This document shows positions 17,064-27,826 of a DNA stretch of 64,000 bases, piece after piece (the first letter of the stretch is position 1; each line of letters opens with the position of its first letter). The stretch is from positions 173,734 to 237,733 of the forward strand of contig JBAZXW010000004.1 in the NCBI GenBank assembly GCA_041659605.1, in the 5' to 3' direction. The translations under genes were made by a program, and so were the position numbers. This DNA comes from Solimonas sp041659605. GTDB taxonomy: Bacteria; Pseudomonadota; Gammaproteobacteria; Nevskiales; Nevskiaceae. The notes under the pieces are model-generated. The model saw only the letters and a list, made by a program, of their open reading frames with translations. It ran no database searches and had not been told where the DNA came from.

Positions 17064-18695
17064 TTGACCGCTTTGATCACCCAGGGTGCCGAGTGGCGTG
17101 CTTTGGCTGCGCATGCCGAGCGGCTGCGCGCCCGGCGCACGCTTGAGCTGTTCGAGCACGATCCGCGGCGCGCTGCCCGTTTTGCCGCGGACGCCTGCGG
17201 CCTGCATCTGGACTATTCCAAGCAGCGCGTCGACGCCGAGGTCATGGCGACGCTGCTGGCGCTGGCCGAAAGCCGCGGCCTCGCGGCGTGGCGCGAGCGC
17301 CTGTTCGGCGGCGCTTGCGTCAACCACACCGAGAACCGTCCGGCACTGCACATGGCGCTGCGCGCGGCGCGCAGCGAGCGCTTCGCCGATGCACGCAGCG
17401 GCGATGTCGTCGCCGACGTGTACGCGACGCTTGAATCGATGTGCCGCTTCGCCGACGCGGTCCGCAGCGGCAGCTGGCGCGGTGCGTCCGGCGCGGCCAT
17501 CACCGACGTCGTCAGCATCGGCATCGGCGGTTCCGACTTCGGGCCGCGCATGGTCTGCCAGGCTTTGCACGCACTGATCGACGGCCCCCGGCCACACTTT
17601 GTCGCCAACGTCGATCCGGCCGATCTGCACGACGAGCTGTCCGGTCTGAATCCGGCAACGACCTTGTTCGTCGTCGTCAGCAAGACCTTCACGACGCAGG
17701 AGACGCTGGCCAACGCGCGTCTGGCGCGCCGCTGGCTGGTCGATGCTCTGGGCGAGTCCGCGGTTGCGCGCCATTTCGTCGCCGTGTCGACCAATGCCCG
17801 CGAGGTCGCCGAGTTCGGCATCCTGCCGGCGAACATGTTCGGCTTCTGGGACTGGGTCGGCGGACGGTATTCGCTGTGGAGCGCGGTCGGCCTGAGCGTT
17901 GTGCTCGCGCTGGGACCGCAGCGCTTCGACGAGCTGCGCGCCGGCGCGCATGCGATGGACCGCCATTTCGTCGAGGCCGCGCCGGAGTGCAATCTGCCGG
18001 TGCTGCTCGGCCTGCTCGGTATCTGGAACACCAACTTCATGGCCTGCGCAAGCCAGGTCATCATGCCTTATGCGCAGCGCCTGTCGCTGTTCTGCGGCTG
18101 GCTGCAGCAGCTGGAGATGGAATCCAACGGCAAGGGCGTCGACCGCGATGGCACCGCGGTCGATTACGCGACGACGCCGGCCCTGTGGGGCAGCGTCGGC
18201 AGCAACGCGCAGCACGCCTATTTCCAGATGCTGCACCAGGGCCCGGCGGTGCACGCGATCGATTTCATTCTGCCGATCGAAGGCGACGACGGGCTCGACG
18301 AGATGCAGCGCATGCTTGTCGCGAACTGCCTGGCGCAGTCTGCGGCCCTGATGCGCGGCAAGTCGGCCGCCGAGGTGCGCGCGGAACTGCAGGGTGCCGG
18401 CCTGTCCGGCGCGGCGCTCGATGCGGCGGTGCCGCACCGCGTGTTCCCTGGCGACCGGCCGAGCAATACGCTGCTGTTGCCCAGGCTCGATGCCCACCAT
18501 CTTGGCGCCCTGCTGGCGCTCTACGAGCACCGGACCTTCGTGCAAAGCGTGATCTGGGGCATCAACCCCTTCGATCAATGGGGCGTCGAACTCGGCAAGC
18601 AGATGGCCAGGCAGATCCTCGATTCGCGCAAGGCGTTTCCGATGGACCCGTCGACCGTCGAGCTGATGCGCCGGACCGGCCTTCGTCAGTCCTGA
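17064..18695 (+). CDS. pgi: glucose-6-phosphate isomerase
   Basis: A 543-residue enzyme interconverting glucose-6-phosphate and fructose-6-phosphate. Signatures include VNHTENRPALHMALR, SIGIGGSDFGPRMV, VSKTFTTQETLANA, the FGFWDWVGGRYSLWSAVGLS signature and the C-terminal FDQWGVELGK. The start is a TTG at 17064 just after the preceding stop; the next residues (TALITQGAEWRALAAHAERL) match the usual N-terminal helix. Its last ten bases overlap the end of the convergent queG. Confidence 0.95.
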   Translation: MTALITQGAEWRALAAHAERLRARRTLELFEHDPRRAARFAADACGLHLDYSKQRVDAEVMATLLALAESRGLAAWRERLFGGACVNHTENRPALHMALRAARSERFADARSGDVVADVYATLESMCRFADAVRSGSWRGASGAAITDVVSIGIGGSDFGPRMVCQALHALIDGPRPHFVANVDPADLHDELSGLNPATTLFVVVSKTFTTQETLANARLARRWLVDALGESAVARHFVAVSTNAREVAEFGILPANMFGFWDWVGGRYSLWSAVGLSVVLALGPQRFDELRAGAHAMDRHFVEAAPECNLPVLLGLLGIWNTNFMACASQVIMPYAQRLSLFCGWLQQLEMESNGKGVDRDGTAVDYATTPALWGSVGSNAQHAYFQMLHQGPAVHAIDFILPIEGDDGLDEMQRMLVANCLAQSAALMRGKSAAEVRAELQGAGLSGAALDAAVPHRVFPGDRPSNTLLLPRLDAHHLGALLALYEHRTFVQSVIWGINPFDQWGVELGKQMARQILDSRKAFPMDPSTVELMRRTGLRQS

Positions 18696-19765
18696 TCGCG
18701 CGGGTGCTGCGCCAGCGCCCAGCGCACGTGCTCGCGCACGATGTCGTCGGGATACTCGATCCGCGCTTGCAGCGCCGCGACGACGTCGTCGGCAGTCGGC
18801 GCATTGCCCAGGGCCACCGCGAGATTGCGTAGCCAGCGGGCATAACCGGTGCGGCGCAGCGCCATGCCCTCGGTGCGGCGCAGCCACTCGTCCTCGGTCC
18901 AGGCGAACAGGTCGACGAGGCGGGCGCTGTCGAGTCCATGTCGCGGCGCAAAGTCCGGGTCGGCGCTGAGCTGCGCGTAGCGGTTCCACGGGCAGGCCAG
19001 CTGGCAGTCGTCGCAGCCGAAGATGCGGTTGCCGATCAGCGGGCGCAGCTCTTCGGCGATGCTGCCGTGGTGCTCGATCGTGAGATAGGAAATGCAGCGG
19101 CGCGCGTCGAGCTGGTACGGGGCGACAATGGCCTGCGTCGGACAGATCTTGATGCAGGCGGTGCAGCGGCTGCAGGCGTTCTCCACCGGCGCGCGCGGCG
19201 CCGGCGGCAGCGGCAGATCGGTGTAGATCTCGCCGAGGAAGAACCACGAACCGGCTTCACGATGCAGCAACAGGGTGTGCTTGCCGATCCAGCCGAGTCC
19301 GGCATCGCGCGCCAGCGCCTTCTCCAACGCCGGCGCGCTGTCGCACAGCACCCGATAGCCGTGCGGTCCGACCGCCTGCTCGATGCGCCGGCCGAGCTTG
19401 AGCAGACGCGCGCGCACGATGCGGTGGTAGTCGCGACCCAGCGCATAGCGCGAGATGTAGGCGCGTGCGCCGTCTTCGAGCAGTTGCAGCGCATCGGCGG
19501 CTTCGGGCCGATAGGGCAGGCGCGCGCTGATGACGCTGACGGTGCCTGGCCGCAGGCGCTCCGGCTGGCTGCGCATCTGTGTATCGCGCGCCATGAAGTC
19601 CATGCCGCCGTGCCGGCCCAGCGCGATCCAGGATTCGAGGTGCGCGCGGTCCGGCTCCAGCGTACGGGTCGAGATGCCCGCATCGGCAAAGCCGAGTGCG
19701 CGCGCCCATTCGGGGATCAGATCGGCGGTCCGTTCGGCGGTCTGGGACAGCGTGTCGGGGTTCAA
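18686..19765 (-). CDS. queG: epoxyqueuosine reductase
   Basis: A 359-residue iron-sulfur and cobalamin-dependent enzyme for the last step of queuosine synthesis in tRNA. Family motifs are FMARDTQMRSQPERLRPG, SRYALGRDYHRIVRARL, and the two [4Fe-4S] sites in CSRCTACIKICPTQAI and CDDCQLACPWNRY. A HEAT-like helical tail follows. It runs in the opposite direction to nnr, whose start is 23 bases away, giving a divergent promoter region of very small size. In enterics the two genes are also neighbours. Confidence 0.95.
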   Translation of the reverse strand: MNPDTLSQTAERTADLIPEWARALGFADAGISTRTLEPDRAHLESWIALGRHGGMDFMARDTQMRSQPERLRPGTVSVISARLPYRPEAADALQLLEDGARAYISRYALGRDYHRIVRARLLKLGRRIEQAVGPHGYRVLCDSAPALEKALARDAGLGWIGKHTLLLHREAGSWFFLGEIYTDLPLPPAPRAPVENACSRCTACIKICPTQAIVAPYQLDARRCISYLTIEHHGSIAEELRPLIGNRIFGCDDCQLACPWNRYAQLSADPDFAPRHGLDSARLVDLFAWTEDEWLRRTEGMALRRTGYARWLRNLAVALGNAPTADDVVAALQARIEYPDDIVREHVRWALAQHPRDQD

Positions 19766-19788
19766 GGGCAGACCCCTATACTGTGGCC

Positions 19789-21257
<1,469 letters not shown>

Positions 21258-21261
<4 letters not shown>

Positions 21262-21728
21262 GCCGGCTGACCGTTGAATTGCGCGGTGCTTCGGCGACCG
21301 AGGCGGCAGGCGCCGCGCTGGCGCAGCCGCTCGCCGATCGTTCCGGGGTGGTGTTTCTCGAAGGCGAGCTGGGCGCCGGCAAGACGACGCTGACGCGTGG
21401 ATTCCTGCGTGCGCTGGGCGTCGTCGGCACCGTGCGCAGCCCGACTTATACGCTGATGGAGCCTTACGAGATCGGCGCGCGCACGGTCGTGCACATGGAC
21501 TTGTACCGGCTGCGCGATCCCGAAGAACTGTGGGGCCTCGGGCTCGACAGCTACAGCCCGGATCGAGCCCTGTGGCTGGTCGAATGGCCCGAAAAGGGCG
21601 CGGACCTGCTGCCAGCGCCGCTGCTCCGGATTCGGCTGCAGTACTTCGGCACGGGCCGGACGCTCGATGCCTCGGGCCCTGCCGAACTGATCGACCGGCT
21701 CCGCGCCGCGCTCAAGGATCTGCATTAA
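21258..21728 (+). CDS. tsaE: tRNA threonylcarbamoyladenosine biosynthesis ATPase TsaE
   Basis: A 156-residue P-loop ATPase that works with TsaB/TsaD to make t6A37 in ANN-decoding tRNAs. Walker A is LEGELGAGKTTLTRGFL. Next come SPTYTLMEPYEI, HMDLYRLRDPEELWGLGLD and LVEWPEKG, all family signatures. It is translationally coupled to nnr by an ATGA overlap and lies upstream of the amidase gene, as in the enteric order. Confidence 0.95.
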
Positions 21729-21823
21729 CAATGTCGGTTATGTGGATGTTTGCTGAGGGAAATACCTGTTGCACTTTGCGGGAATTGGGAGTACGTTTCG
21801 CGCAAATCCTCCGGGGTTTCGCT

Positions 21824-23068
21824 ATGCGTTGGGGATGGGTCGTTGCGGGAGTGCTCTGGGCGCCAGTGGTTTCGGCGGCGGAGTTGCGCGACCTGCGGCT
21901 GTGGGAAGGCCCCGAGGCGACGCGCGTCGTTTTCGATCTGGACGGCGCGGTCCAGCACAAGCTGTTCACGCTCAGCGATCCGCAGCGCGTCGTCGTCGAC
22001 ATCGACGGTCTGGGCAGCGATGCCATTGCCAAGATCGAGGCCGCGGCCGGCAAGGGCGTGGTCCAGCGCTTGCGCGGCGGTGCGCGCGGCGACAGCGTGC
22101 GGGTCGTACTCGATGTCCGCGACACGGTGTTCGCGAGCAGCTTCGTGCTGCCGCCCAGCTCGGAGTACGGACACCGGCTGGTCGTCGATCTGGCCGATCC
22201 TGCGGTCGACACTACGGTTGCAGCCGCGCCCGTGTCAGCGCCAGCCGGACCCACCGCCGAAGTGCAGCTGCGCGACAAGCCGATCGTGATCGCGATCGAT
22301 GCCGGTCACGGCGGCGAGGATCCGGGCGCCAAGGGGCGCAGCGGGCTGCTGGAAAAGGATGTGGCGCTGTCGGTTGCGCGCAGGCTGGCGAAGCTGATCA
22401 ACGACACGCCGAACATGCGCGCGGTGCTGACCCGCGACGGCGATTACTACGTCGGCCTGCGCGAGCGAGTGAACGTCGCGCGCAAGCACGAGGCCGACCT
22501 GTTCGTTTCCGTGCACTGCAACGCGTTCATGCGTCGCGATATGCGCGGCACCGCGGTCTATGTCCTGTCCGATCGCGGTGCCACCAGCGAACATGCGCGC
22601 TGGCTCGCGCACAAGGAAAACACTGCGGACCTGGTCGGCGGTGTCGGCATCCACGACAAGGACAATGAGCTTGCGGCCGTGCTGATGGATCTGTCGCAGG
22701 GCGCGACGATGGAGGCGAGCTTCGACGTCGGCAGTCGCATTCTCGGCTCGATGGCCAAGATCAACGCGCTGCAGAAGCCGGAGATCCAGCAGGCGGGCTT
22801 CGCCGTGCTCAAGGCGCCGGACATCCCGTCGGTGCTGGTCGAGACGGCGTTCATCACCAATGCGCAGGAGGAGAAGCTGCTCGCTTCCGCCGGGTTCCAG
22901 TCCAACCTTGCGCAGCAGATCCTCGACGGCATCCACGGCTACTTCAACAGCTATCGGCCCAAGCAGCAGGTCGTGCAGACCGAGCCTTCGCTGCAATACC
23001 CGGGCGGCAGCGGCGCCGATACCGGGGCGTTGCGCGAGGTGTCGTTCACCCAAGGCGTCTCCCGATAA
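21824..23068 (+). CDS. N-acetylmuramoyl-L-alanine amidase with AMIN domain
   Basis: A 414-residue periplasmic hydrolase that splits septal peptidoglycan. From the ATG at 21824 there is a short signal peptide (MRWGWVVAGVLWAPVVSAAE), then an AMIN domain (about 20-130), a linker, and the amidase_3 catalytic domain (about 150-385) with IAIDAGHGGEDPGAKG, LLEKDVALSVARRL, SVHCNAFMRRDMRG and LVETAFITNAQEE as zinc and catalytic motifs. It lacks a C-terminal LysM repeat, so it is AmiC-like in layout although it sits at the amiB position. An upstream in-frame ATG at 21731 would add 31 residues before the signal peptide. Confidence 0.93.
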   Translation: MRWGWVVAGVLWAPVVSAAELRDLRLWEGPEATRVVFDLDGAVQHKLFTLSDPQRVVVDIDGLGSDAIAKIEAAAGKGVVQRLRGGARGDSVRVVLDVRDTVFASSFVLPPSSEYGHRLVVDLADPAVDTTVAAAPVSAPAGPTAEVQLRDKPIVIAIDAGHGGEDPGAKGRSGLLEKDVALSVARRLAKLINDTPNMRAVLTRDGDYYVGLRERVNVARKHEADLFVSVHCNAFMRRDMRGTAVYVLSDRGATSEHARWLAHKENTADLVGGVGIHDKDNELAAVLMDLSQGATMEASFDVGSRILGSMAKINALQKPEIQQAGFAVLKAPDIPSVLVETAFITNAQEEKLLASAGFQSNLAQQILDGIHGYFNSYRPKQQVVQTEPSLQYPGGSGADTGALREVSFTQGVSR

Positions 23069-23082
23069 CGGGAGTTGCATTG

Positions 23083-23117
23083 GCCCGGACGGATCTGCTC
23101 CCGTCCGGGCTTTTTCT
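23083..23117 (+). terminator. intrinsic terminator after the amidase gene
   Basis: Arms gcccggacgg and ccgtccgggc (23083-23092 and 23101-23110) make a 10-bp GC stem with loop atctgctc, followed by tttttctt. It closes the nnr-tsaE-amidase transcript. Confidence 0.85.
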
Positions 23118-23127
23118 TGGGCATGAG

Positions 23128-23182
23128 TGCGCATCCTGCGCAAGCCGGGACCATCCCTGGTCCCGACTTTCAAAACAAGCTT
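23128..23182. repeat. dispersed intergenic repeat, copy 1 (before mutL)
   Basis: Begins tgcgcatcctgcgcaa, a small palindrome, then a hairpin cgggacca-tccc-tggtcccg, and ends actttcaaaacaagct. The same start and end, with a different longer interior, occur before dnaB (46609-46704). Confidence 0.7.
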
Positions 23183-23209
23183 CCTGCGCATCACCGGTAA
23201 ACTGTGCCG

Positions 23210-25006
23210 ATGATTCGCGTTCTCCCCGATCAACTGATCAATCAAATCGCTGCCGGCGAAGTCGTCGAGCGCCCGGCTGCGGTCATCAAGGAGCTCGTCG
23301 AGAACAGCCTCGATGCCGGAGCGCGGCGCGTCGAGGTTGATCTGGAGCGCGGCGGCACCGGCCTGATCCGCGTCCGCGACGACGGCGGCGGCATCGCGGC
23401 CGATGAGCTTGCGGTGGCCCTGCAACGGCATGCGACCAGCAAGCTCGCCAGTTTCGAGGATCTGGAACGCGTGGCGACGCTGGGTTTCCGCGGCGAGGCG
23501 CTGCCGAGCATCCTGTCGGTATCGCGGCTGCGCCTGATGTCGCGTACGCCGGATGCCGCGCACGCGTGGTCGCTGGCCGGCGAGGGCCGGCTCGACGATG
23601 CGGCACCGGTGCCGGCGCCGCATCCGCCGGGCACCAGCATCGAGGTGCGCGACCTGTTCTTCAACACGCCGGCGCGCCGCAAGTTTCTCAAGGCGGAAGG
23701 CACCGAATTCCGTCACGCGCAGCAGGCGCTGGAACGCATCGCGCTGTCGCGCTTCGACGTCGCGTTTGCGCTGCGCCATAACCAGCGGCGCGTCTGGGAT
23801 CTTGCGGCCGCGGACAGCGAGCGGGCGCGGCAGGCGCGCGTCGAGGCGATCTGCGGCGCCGACTTCCTTGCGCAGTCGGTGCTGCTCGACGAATCCAGGC
23901 TGGGGATGCGGCTGCACGGCTGGATCGGCCTGCCCAGTTTCGCGCGCACGCAGGCGGATTTGCAGTTCCTGTACGTGAACGGCCGGCTGGTGCGCGATCG
24001 CCTGCCGGGCATCGCGCTGCGCCGCGCGTTTGCCGACGTCATGCATTCCACGCATTTCCCGGCTTATGTGTTGTATCTGGAGCTGGACCCATCGGGCGTC
24101 GACGTCAACGTGCACCCGCAGAAGACCGAGGTGCGCTTCCGCGAAGCCGGTCGCGTGCACGACATGCTGTTCGGTGCGGTGCATCAGGCACTGCGGCGGG
24201 TGCGGCCGGAGCCGGAGCAGCATCACCGCATGACATTGGCGGCGCCGGCGTCAGCGTCAGCCGCACCGGAACAGGCGGCGATGCGCTACGAAATGTCGGC
24301 GCCGGCGCCGACGCCAGCTTGGGCCGCGCCGATGTCCGCATCGGATCTGGCCGAGGCGCGTCCGGCGTATGCGGCTGATGCGGTGTCGCCGCCGGCTGCG
24401 GAGCCGGCCCGGGAAGGGGCGCTGGGCCACGCGCTCGCGCAGCTGCACGGCGTCTATGTGCTCGCGCAGAACAAGCAGGGACTGGTCCTGGTCGATGCGC
24501 ATGCCGCGCACGAGCGCATCCTCTACGAACGCATGAAGCAGCAGTACGCGAAGGGCGGAATTCCGGCGCAGGCGCTGCTGGTGCCGGAAACGATCGCACT
24601 GCACGAGGATGAGGCAGATGCGGTCGAGGCGCGGCGCGAGGACTTGTACCGCTACGGCATCGACATCGATCGCGTCGGTCCGGGCGCGGTGTGCGTGCGC
24701 GCCCTGCCGCCGCTGCTTTCGCTGGGCGACGCACAGGGTTTGATCCGCGGCCTGGTGCGCGACGACGAACGCCGCGACAGCCGCAGCCATTTCGGCGAGG
24801 CGCTCGAAGCGCAATTCCGCATCCTCGCCGACGTCGCCTGCAAGGCGGCGATCAAGGCCAATCGTCGCCTGACGCTGCCGGAGATGGATGCCTTGCTGCG
24901 CGACATGGAGCGCACCGAGCTTTCCGGCCAGTGCAATCACGGCCGCCCGACCTGGGTGCAGATTGGCATGCAGGAACTCGATCGCCTGTTCCTGCGTGGG
25001 CGTTGA
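23210..25006 (+). CDS. mutL: DNA mismatch repair protein MutL, endonuclease-type
   Basis: A 598-residue MutL. The N-terminal GHKL ATPase (about 1-330) shows IAAGEVVERPAAVIKELVENSLDAG, DDGGGI, ATLGFRGEALPSI and the transducer motif VDVNVHPQKTEVRF. An Ala/Pro-rich linker (about 340-400) leads to the C-terminal dimer domain. There DAHAAHERILYE fits the metal motif DxHA(x)2E(x)4E and QCNHGRPT fits the zinc-side motif, so this MutL probably nicks DNA itself. I start at the ATG at 23210; an in-frame GTG at 23204 is possible. Confidence 0.96.
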   Translation: MIRVLPDQLINQIAAGEVVERPAAVIKELVENSLDAGARRVEVDLERGGTGLIRVRDDGGGIAADELAVALQRHATSKLASFEDLERVATLGFRGEALPSILSVSRLRLMSRTPDAAHAWSLAGEGRLDDAAPVPAPHPPGTSIEVRDLFFNTPARRKFLKAEGTEFRHAQQALERIALSRFDVAFALRHNQRRVWDLAAADSERARQARVEAICGADFLAQSVLLDESRLGMRLHGWIGLPSFARTQADLQFLYVNGRLVRDRLPGIALRRAFADVMHSTHFPAYVLYLELDPSGVDVNVHPQKTEVRFREAGRVHDMLFGAVHQALRRVRPEPEQHHRMTLAAPASASAAPEQAAMRYEMSAPAPTPAWAAPMSASDLAEARPAYAADAVSPPAAEPAREGALGHALAQLHGVYVLAQNKQGLVLVDAHAAHERILYERMKQQYAKGGIPAQALLVPETIALHEDEADAVEARREDLYRYGIDIDRVGPGAVCVRALPPLLSLGDAQGLIRGLVRDDERRDSRSHFGEALEAQFRILADVACKAAIKANRRLTLPEMDALLRDMERTELSGQCNHGRPTWVQIGMQELDRLFLRGR

Positions 25007-25025
25007 TGCGCGGCCGCATCGATCA

Positions 25026-25955
25026 ATGAGCGAGCTGCCGACGCCTGTCATCCTCCTGATGGGGCCGACCGCCTCGGGCAAGACCGGGCTGGCGCTGGCA
25101 TTGGCCGAGCGCCTCGCAGCCGAGATCGTCAGCGTCGATTCCGCGCAGATCTACCGCGGCATGGATATCGGCACCGCGAAGCCGGCGCCCGACGTGCGCG
25201 AACGGGTTCCGCATCACCTGATCGACATCCTCGATCCCGGCGAAGCCTATTCGGCGGCGCGTTTCGCGACCGATGCCGCCGCGTTGATCGAACAGATTCG
25301 TCGGCGCGGGCGCGTGCCGCTGCTGGTCGGCGGCACGATGCTCTATTTCCGTGCATTGCTGCACGGTTTGAGTGAATTGCCATCGGCCGATCCGGCGTTG
25401 CGCGCGCGCCTGGAGGCGGACGCGCGCGAGCGCGGCTGGCCGGCGCTGCATGCGCGCCTGCAGGCACTCGATCCCGTCACCGCCGCACGCCTGCATCCCA
25501 ACGACCAGCAGCGGATCCAGCGTGCGCTGGAAATCGTCGAGCTCGCCGGCGCGCCGGCGAGCACGCTGCACGGGCAGCCGCGTGCGCCGGAGATTGGCGG
25601 ACGGGTGTTGCGGTTTGCCTTGATGCCGCCGCAGCGCTCGGTGCTGCATGCGCGCATCGACCAGCGCTTCGACCAGATGATGGCCCAAGGCTTTCTCGAC
25701 GAAGTGCGTGTGCTGCACGCGCGCGGCGATCTGCATCGCGATCTGCCGTCGGTGCGTGCGGTGGGTTATCGCCAGCTCTGGTCGCACCTGGAAGGCGAGG
25801 TGTCGCTGGACACGGCGGTCGCGCAGGGCAAGGCGGCGACGCGGCAGTACGCGAAGCGCCAACTCACCTGGCTGCGCAGCGAACCGGATCTGCAGATGCT
25901 CGACGCCGAGCGCACCGATTTGGTCGATAGCGTGCTGAAAACGCTGGCGTCTTGA
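25026..25955 (+). CDS. miaA: tRNA dimethylallyltransferase
   Basis: A 309-residue enzyme adding the dimethylallyl group to A37 of UNN-decoding tRNAs. The P-loop is LLMGPTASGKTGLALALA, followed by IVSVDSAQIYRGMDIGTAKP, HHLIDILDPGEAYSAARF, LVGGTMLYFRALLHGLSELP and the C-terminal TRQYAKRQLTWLR. The start is the ATG at 25026, 19 bases after mutL stops, so they are probably one transcript. Confidence 0.96.
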   Translation: MSELPTPVILLMGPTASGKTGLALALAERLAAEIVSVDSAQIYRGMDIGTAKPAPDVRERVPHHLIDILDPGEAYSAARFATDAAALIEQIRRRGRVPLLVGGTMLYFRALLHGLSELPSADPALRARLEADARERGWPALHARLQALDPVTAARLHPNDQQRIQRALEIVELAGAPASTLHGQPRAPEIGGRVLRFALMPPQRSVLHARIDQRFDQMMAQGFLDEVRVLHARGDLHRDLPSVRAVGYRQLWSHLEGEVSLDTAVAQGKAATRQYAKRQLTWLRSEPDLQMLDAERTDLVDSVLKTLAS

Positions 25956-25967
25956 CACGGAGGTGCG

Positions 25968-25976
25968 TGCTACACT
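25968..25976 (+). promoter_or_regulatory. candidate hfq promoter (extended -10)
   Basis: tgctacact at 25968-25976 matches an extended -10 (TGnTACACT) just after the miaA stop. A ttgaca at 25952-25957 is only 13 bases upstream, too close for a normal -35, so the extended -10 is the stronger element. hfq starts 72 bases on. Confidence 0.35.
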
Positions 25977-26048
25977 CGTGCTGTTGTCCAGTGCAAGACA
26001 ACGCGGTCCGGCCGCCACATAAACAGAGTCAGCCTCGGGGTAAGTCCG

Positions 26049-26324
26049 ATGTCCAAAGGTCACACACTACAAGAACCGTTTCTCAACGCGCTGCGTAAAG
26101 AGCGCATTCCCGTTTCGATCTACCTCGTGAACGGCATCAAGCTGCAGGGCCAGATCGAATCATTCGACTCCTTTGTTGTCCTGCTGCGCAACAGCGTCAG
26201 CCAGATGGTTTACAAGCACGCGATTTCGACCGTCGTGCCGGCGCGTCCGGTCCGCATCTACGAGCCGGGCTCCGAAGACGCGGAAGGGCAGGACGTCGTC
26301 GCTGGGGAAGCGCCGGCCGCTTGA
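26049..26324 (+). CDS. hfq: RNA chaperone Hfq
   Basis: A 91-residue Sm-like protein that forms a hexamer and pairs small RNAs with mRNAs. The core is fully conserved: LQEPFLNALRKERIPVSIYLVNGIKLQGQIESFDSFVVLLRNSVSQMVYKHAISTVVPARPVRI, with the Sm2 motif YKHA. A short acidic tail (SEDAEGQDVVAGEAPAA) follows. It sits between miaA and hflX as in enterics. Confidence 0.97.
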   Translation: MSKGHTLQEPFLNALRKERIPVSIYLVNGIKLQGQIESFDSFVVLLRNSVSQMVYKHAISTVVPARPVRIYEPGSEDAEGQDVVAGEAPAA

Positions 26325-26403
26325 CCGGTCTATTGATGGGCGCCGTTGATGCAGCAGCCGGTTGCGCCGCGCCACGGCGGCTGGCCGGCAGCGGTCCTGA
26401 TTG

Positions 26404-27690
26404 ATGTTCGAGCGCCCCAAGGCTGGTCAGAAGGCGGTACTCGTCCATCTGGAATTTCCGGGAGCCGATTTCGATTCCGATCGACAGGAGTTCGTCGAGC
26501 TGGCGCGCTCCGCAGGCGCGGAGATTCTCGGCGTCGTCGGCGGCAGTCGCAGGTTGCCCGATCCCGGCTTGTTCGTCGGTAGCGGAAAAGCCGATGAAGT
26601 CGCCGCGCTCGTCGCCGAGTGCGGCGCCGAGCTGGTGATCTTCAACCACACGCTCAGCCCGAGCCAGGAGCGCAACCTCGAGCGTCTGTTCAAGGCGCGC
26701 GTACTTGACCGTGCCGGCTTGATTCTCGACATCTTTGCGACGCGAGCGCGCTCGCACGAAGGCAAGCTGCAGGTCGAACTGGCGCAGCTCCAGCACATCG
26801 CGACGCGCCTGGTCCGAGGCTGGACCCACCTTGAACGCCAACGCGGCGGCATCGGTCTGCGCGGCCCGGGCGAAACCCAGCTCGAAACCGACCGCCGCCT
26901 GATCCGTGACCGCATCGCCGCGCTCAAGCGTCAGCTCGAAGCCGTACGCGGACGGCGCGCGCGCAGCCGGGCGGCACGTGTGCGCCACGAAGTGCCGACG
27001 GTGTCTCTGGTGGGCTATACCAACGCCGGCAAGTCGACCTTGTTCAACGCGCTGACCGGCGACGCCGCTTTCGCGTCGAGCCAGCTGTTCGCAACGCTCG
27101 ACACCACGGTGCGGCGCATGCCGCTGCAATCCGGAGAGCCGGTGGTGATCGCCGACACGGTCGGCTTCATCCGCGATCTGCCGCACGACCTGGTCGCCGC
27201 GTTCCACGCCACGCTCGAAGAAGCCCGCGACGCGGAGCTGCTGCTGCACGTTGTCGACGCCGCGGACGCGGAGCGGGTCACCCGCATCGCCCAGGTCGAG
27301 GGTGTCATCGACGAGATCGGCGCCGGCGAGGTCGCGAGGCTTCAGGTATTCAACAAGATCGATCTGCGCGACGACGAGGTACCGCGCATCGAACGCGACG
27401 AAGAGGGCGTTGCCCGTCGCGTATTCGTCTCGGCACGCACCGGCGCCGGCCTCGATCTGCTGCGACAGGCGGTGGCCGAGTGCCTGGACCTGGCTCCCGA
27501 GACCCGCGAGCTGGTGCTGCCGCCGACCGCGGCGCGCCTGCGGGCGCAACTTTTCGCCCGGCGCGCGGTCGTTCGGGAGCGTACCGACGAGGCCGGAAAT
27601 TCATGTCTGACGGTGTCGATGCCGCCGGTACAGCTGCGGCGGCTGTGCCGCGAAGCCGGGCTGCCGGTGTCGGCCGATGCCAGCGCCTGA
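26404..27690 (+). CDS. hflX: ribosome-associated GTPase HflX
   Basis: A 428-residue GTPase that splits or rescues stalled ribosomes. The N-terminal HflX domain has LPDPGLFVGSGKADEV, NHTLSPSQERNLE and RIGLRGPGETQLETDRR-like RGGIGLRGPGETQLE. The G domain has G1 GYTNAGKSTLFN, G3 DTVGFIRDLPHDLVAAFHATLEE and G4 NKIDL. I use the ATG at 26404, one codon after a possible TTG. It begins 79 bases after hfq. Confidence 0.95.
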   Translation: MFERPKAGQKAVLVHLEFPGADFDSDRQEFVELARSAGAEILGVVGGSRRLPDPGLFVGSGKADEVAALVAECGAELVIFNHTLSPSQERNLERLFKARVLDRAGLILDIFATRARSHEGKLQVELAQLQHIATRLVRGWTHLERQRGGIGLRGPGETQLETDRRLIRDRIAALKRQLEAVRGRRARSRAARVRHEVPTVSLVGYTNAGKSTLFNALTGDAAFASSQLFATLDTTVRRMPLQSGEPVVIADTVGFIRDLPHDLVAAFHATLEEARDAELLLHVVDAADAERVTRIAQVEGVIDEIGAGEVARLQVFNKIDLRDDEVPRIERDEEGVARRVFVSARTGAGLDLLRQAVAECLDLAPETRELVLPPTAARLRAQLFARRAVVRERTDEAGNSCLTVSMPPVQLRRLCREAGLPVSADASA

Positions 27691-27826
27691 GATACGGCGG
27701 CAGGCAGACTGCTAAAATTCGGCGGCACCGCTGGTGCCGACATCAAAAGTCTCAAATATCAGCGCACCCCGCCGCTGCGGTGTGGGTTCGCTCCAATCAC
27801 AGAATTCATCTTTAGTGGAGTAGCCA

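Noticed and set aside
25952..25976. TTGACA and TACACT as a standard promoter for hfq.
   Set aside because: The two boxes are only 13 bases apart; only the extended -10 was kept, with low confidence.
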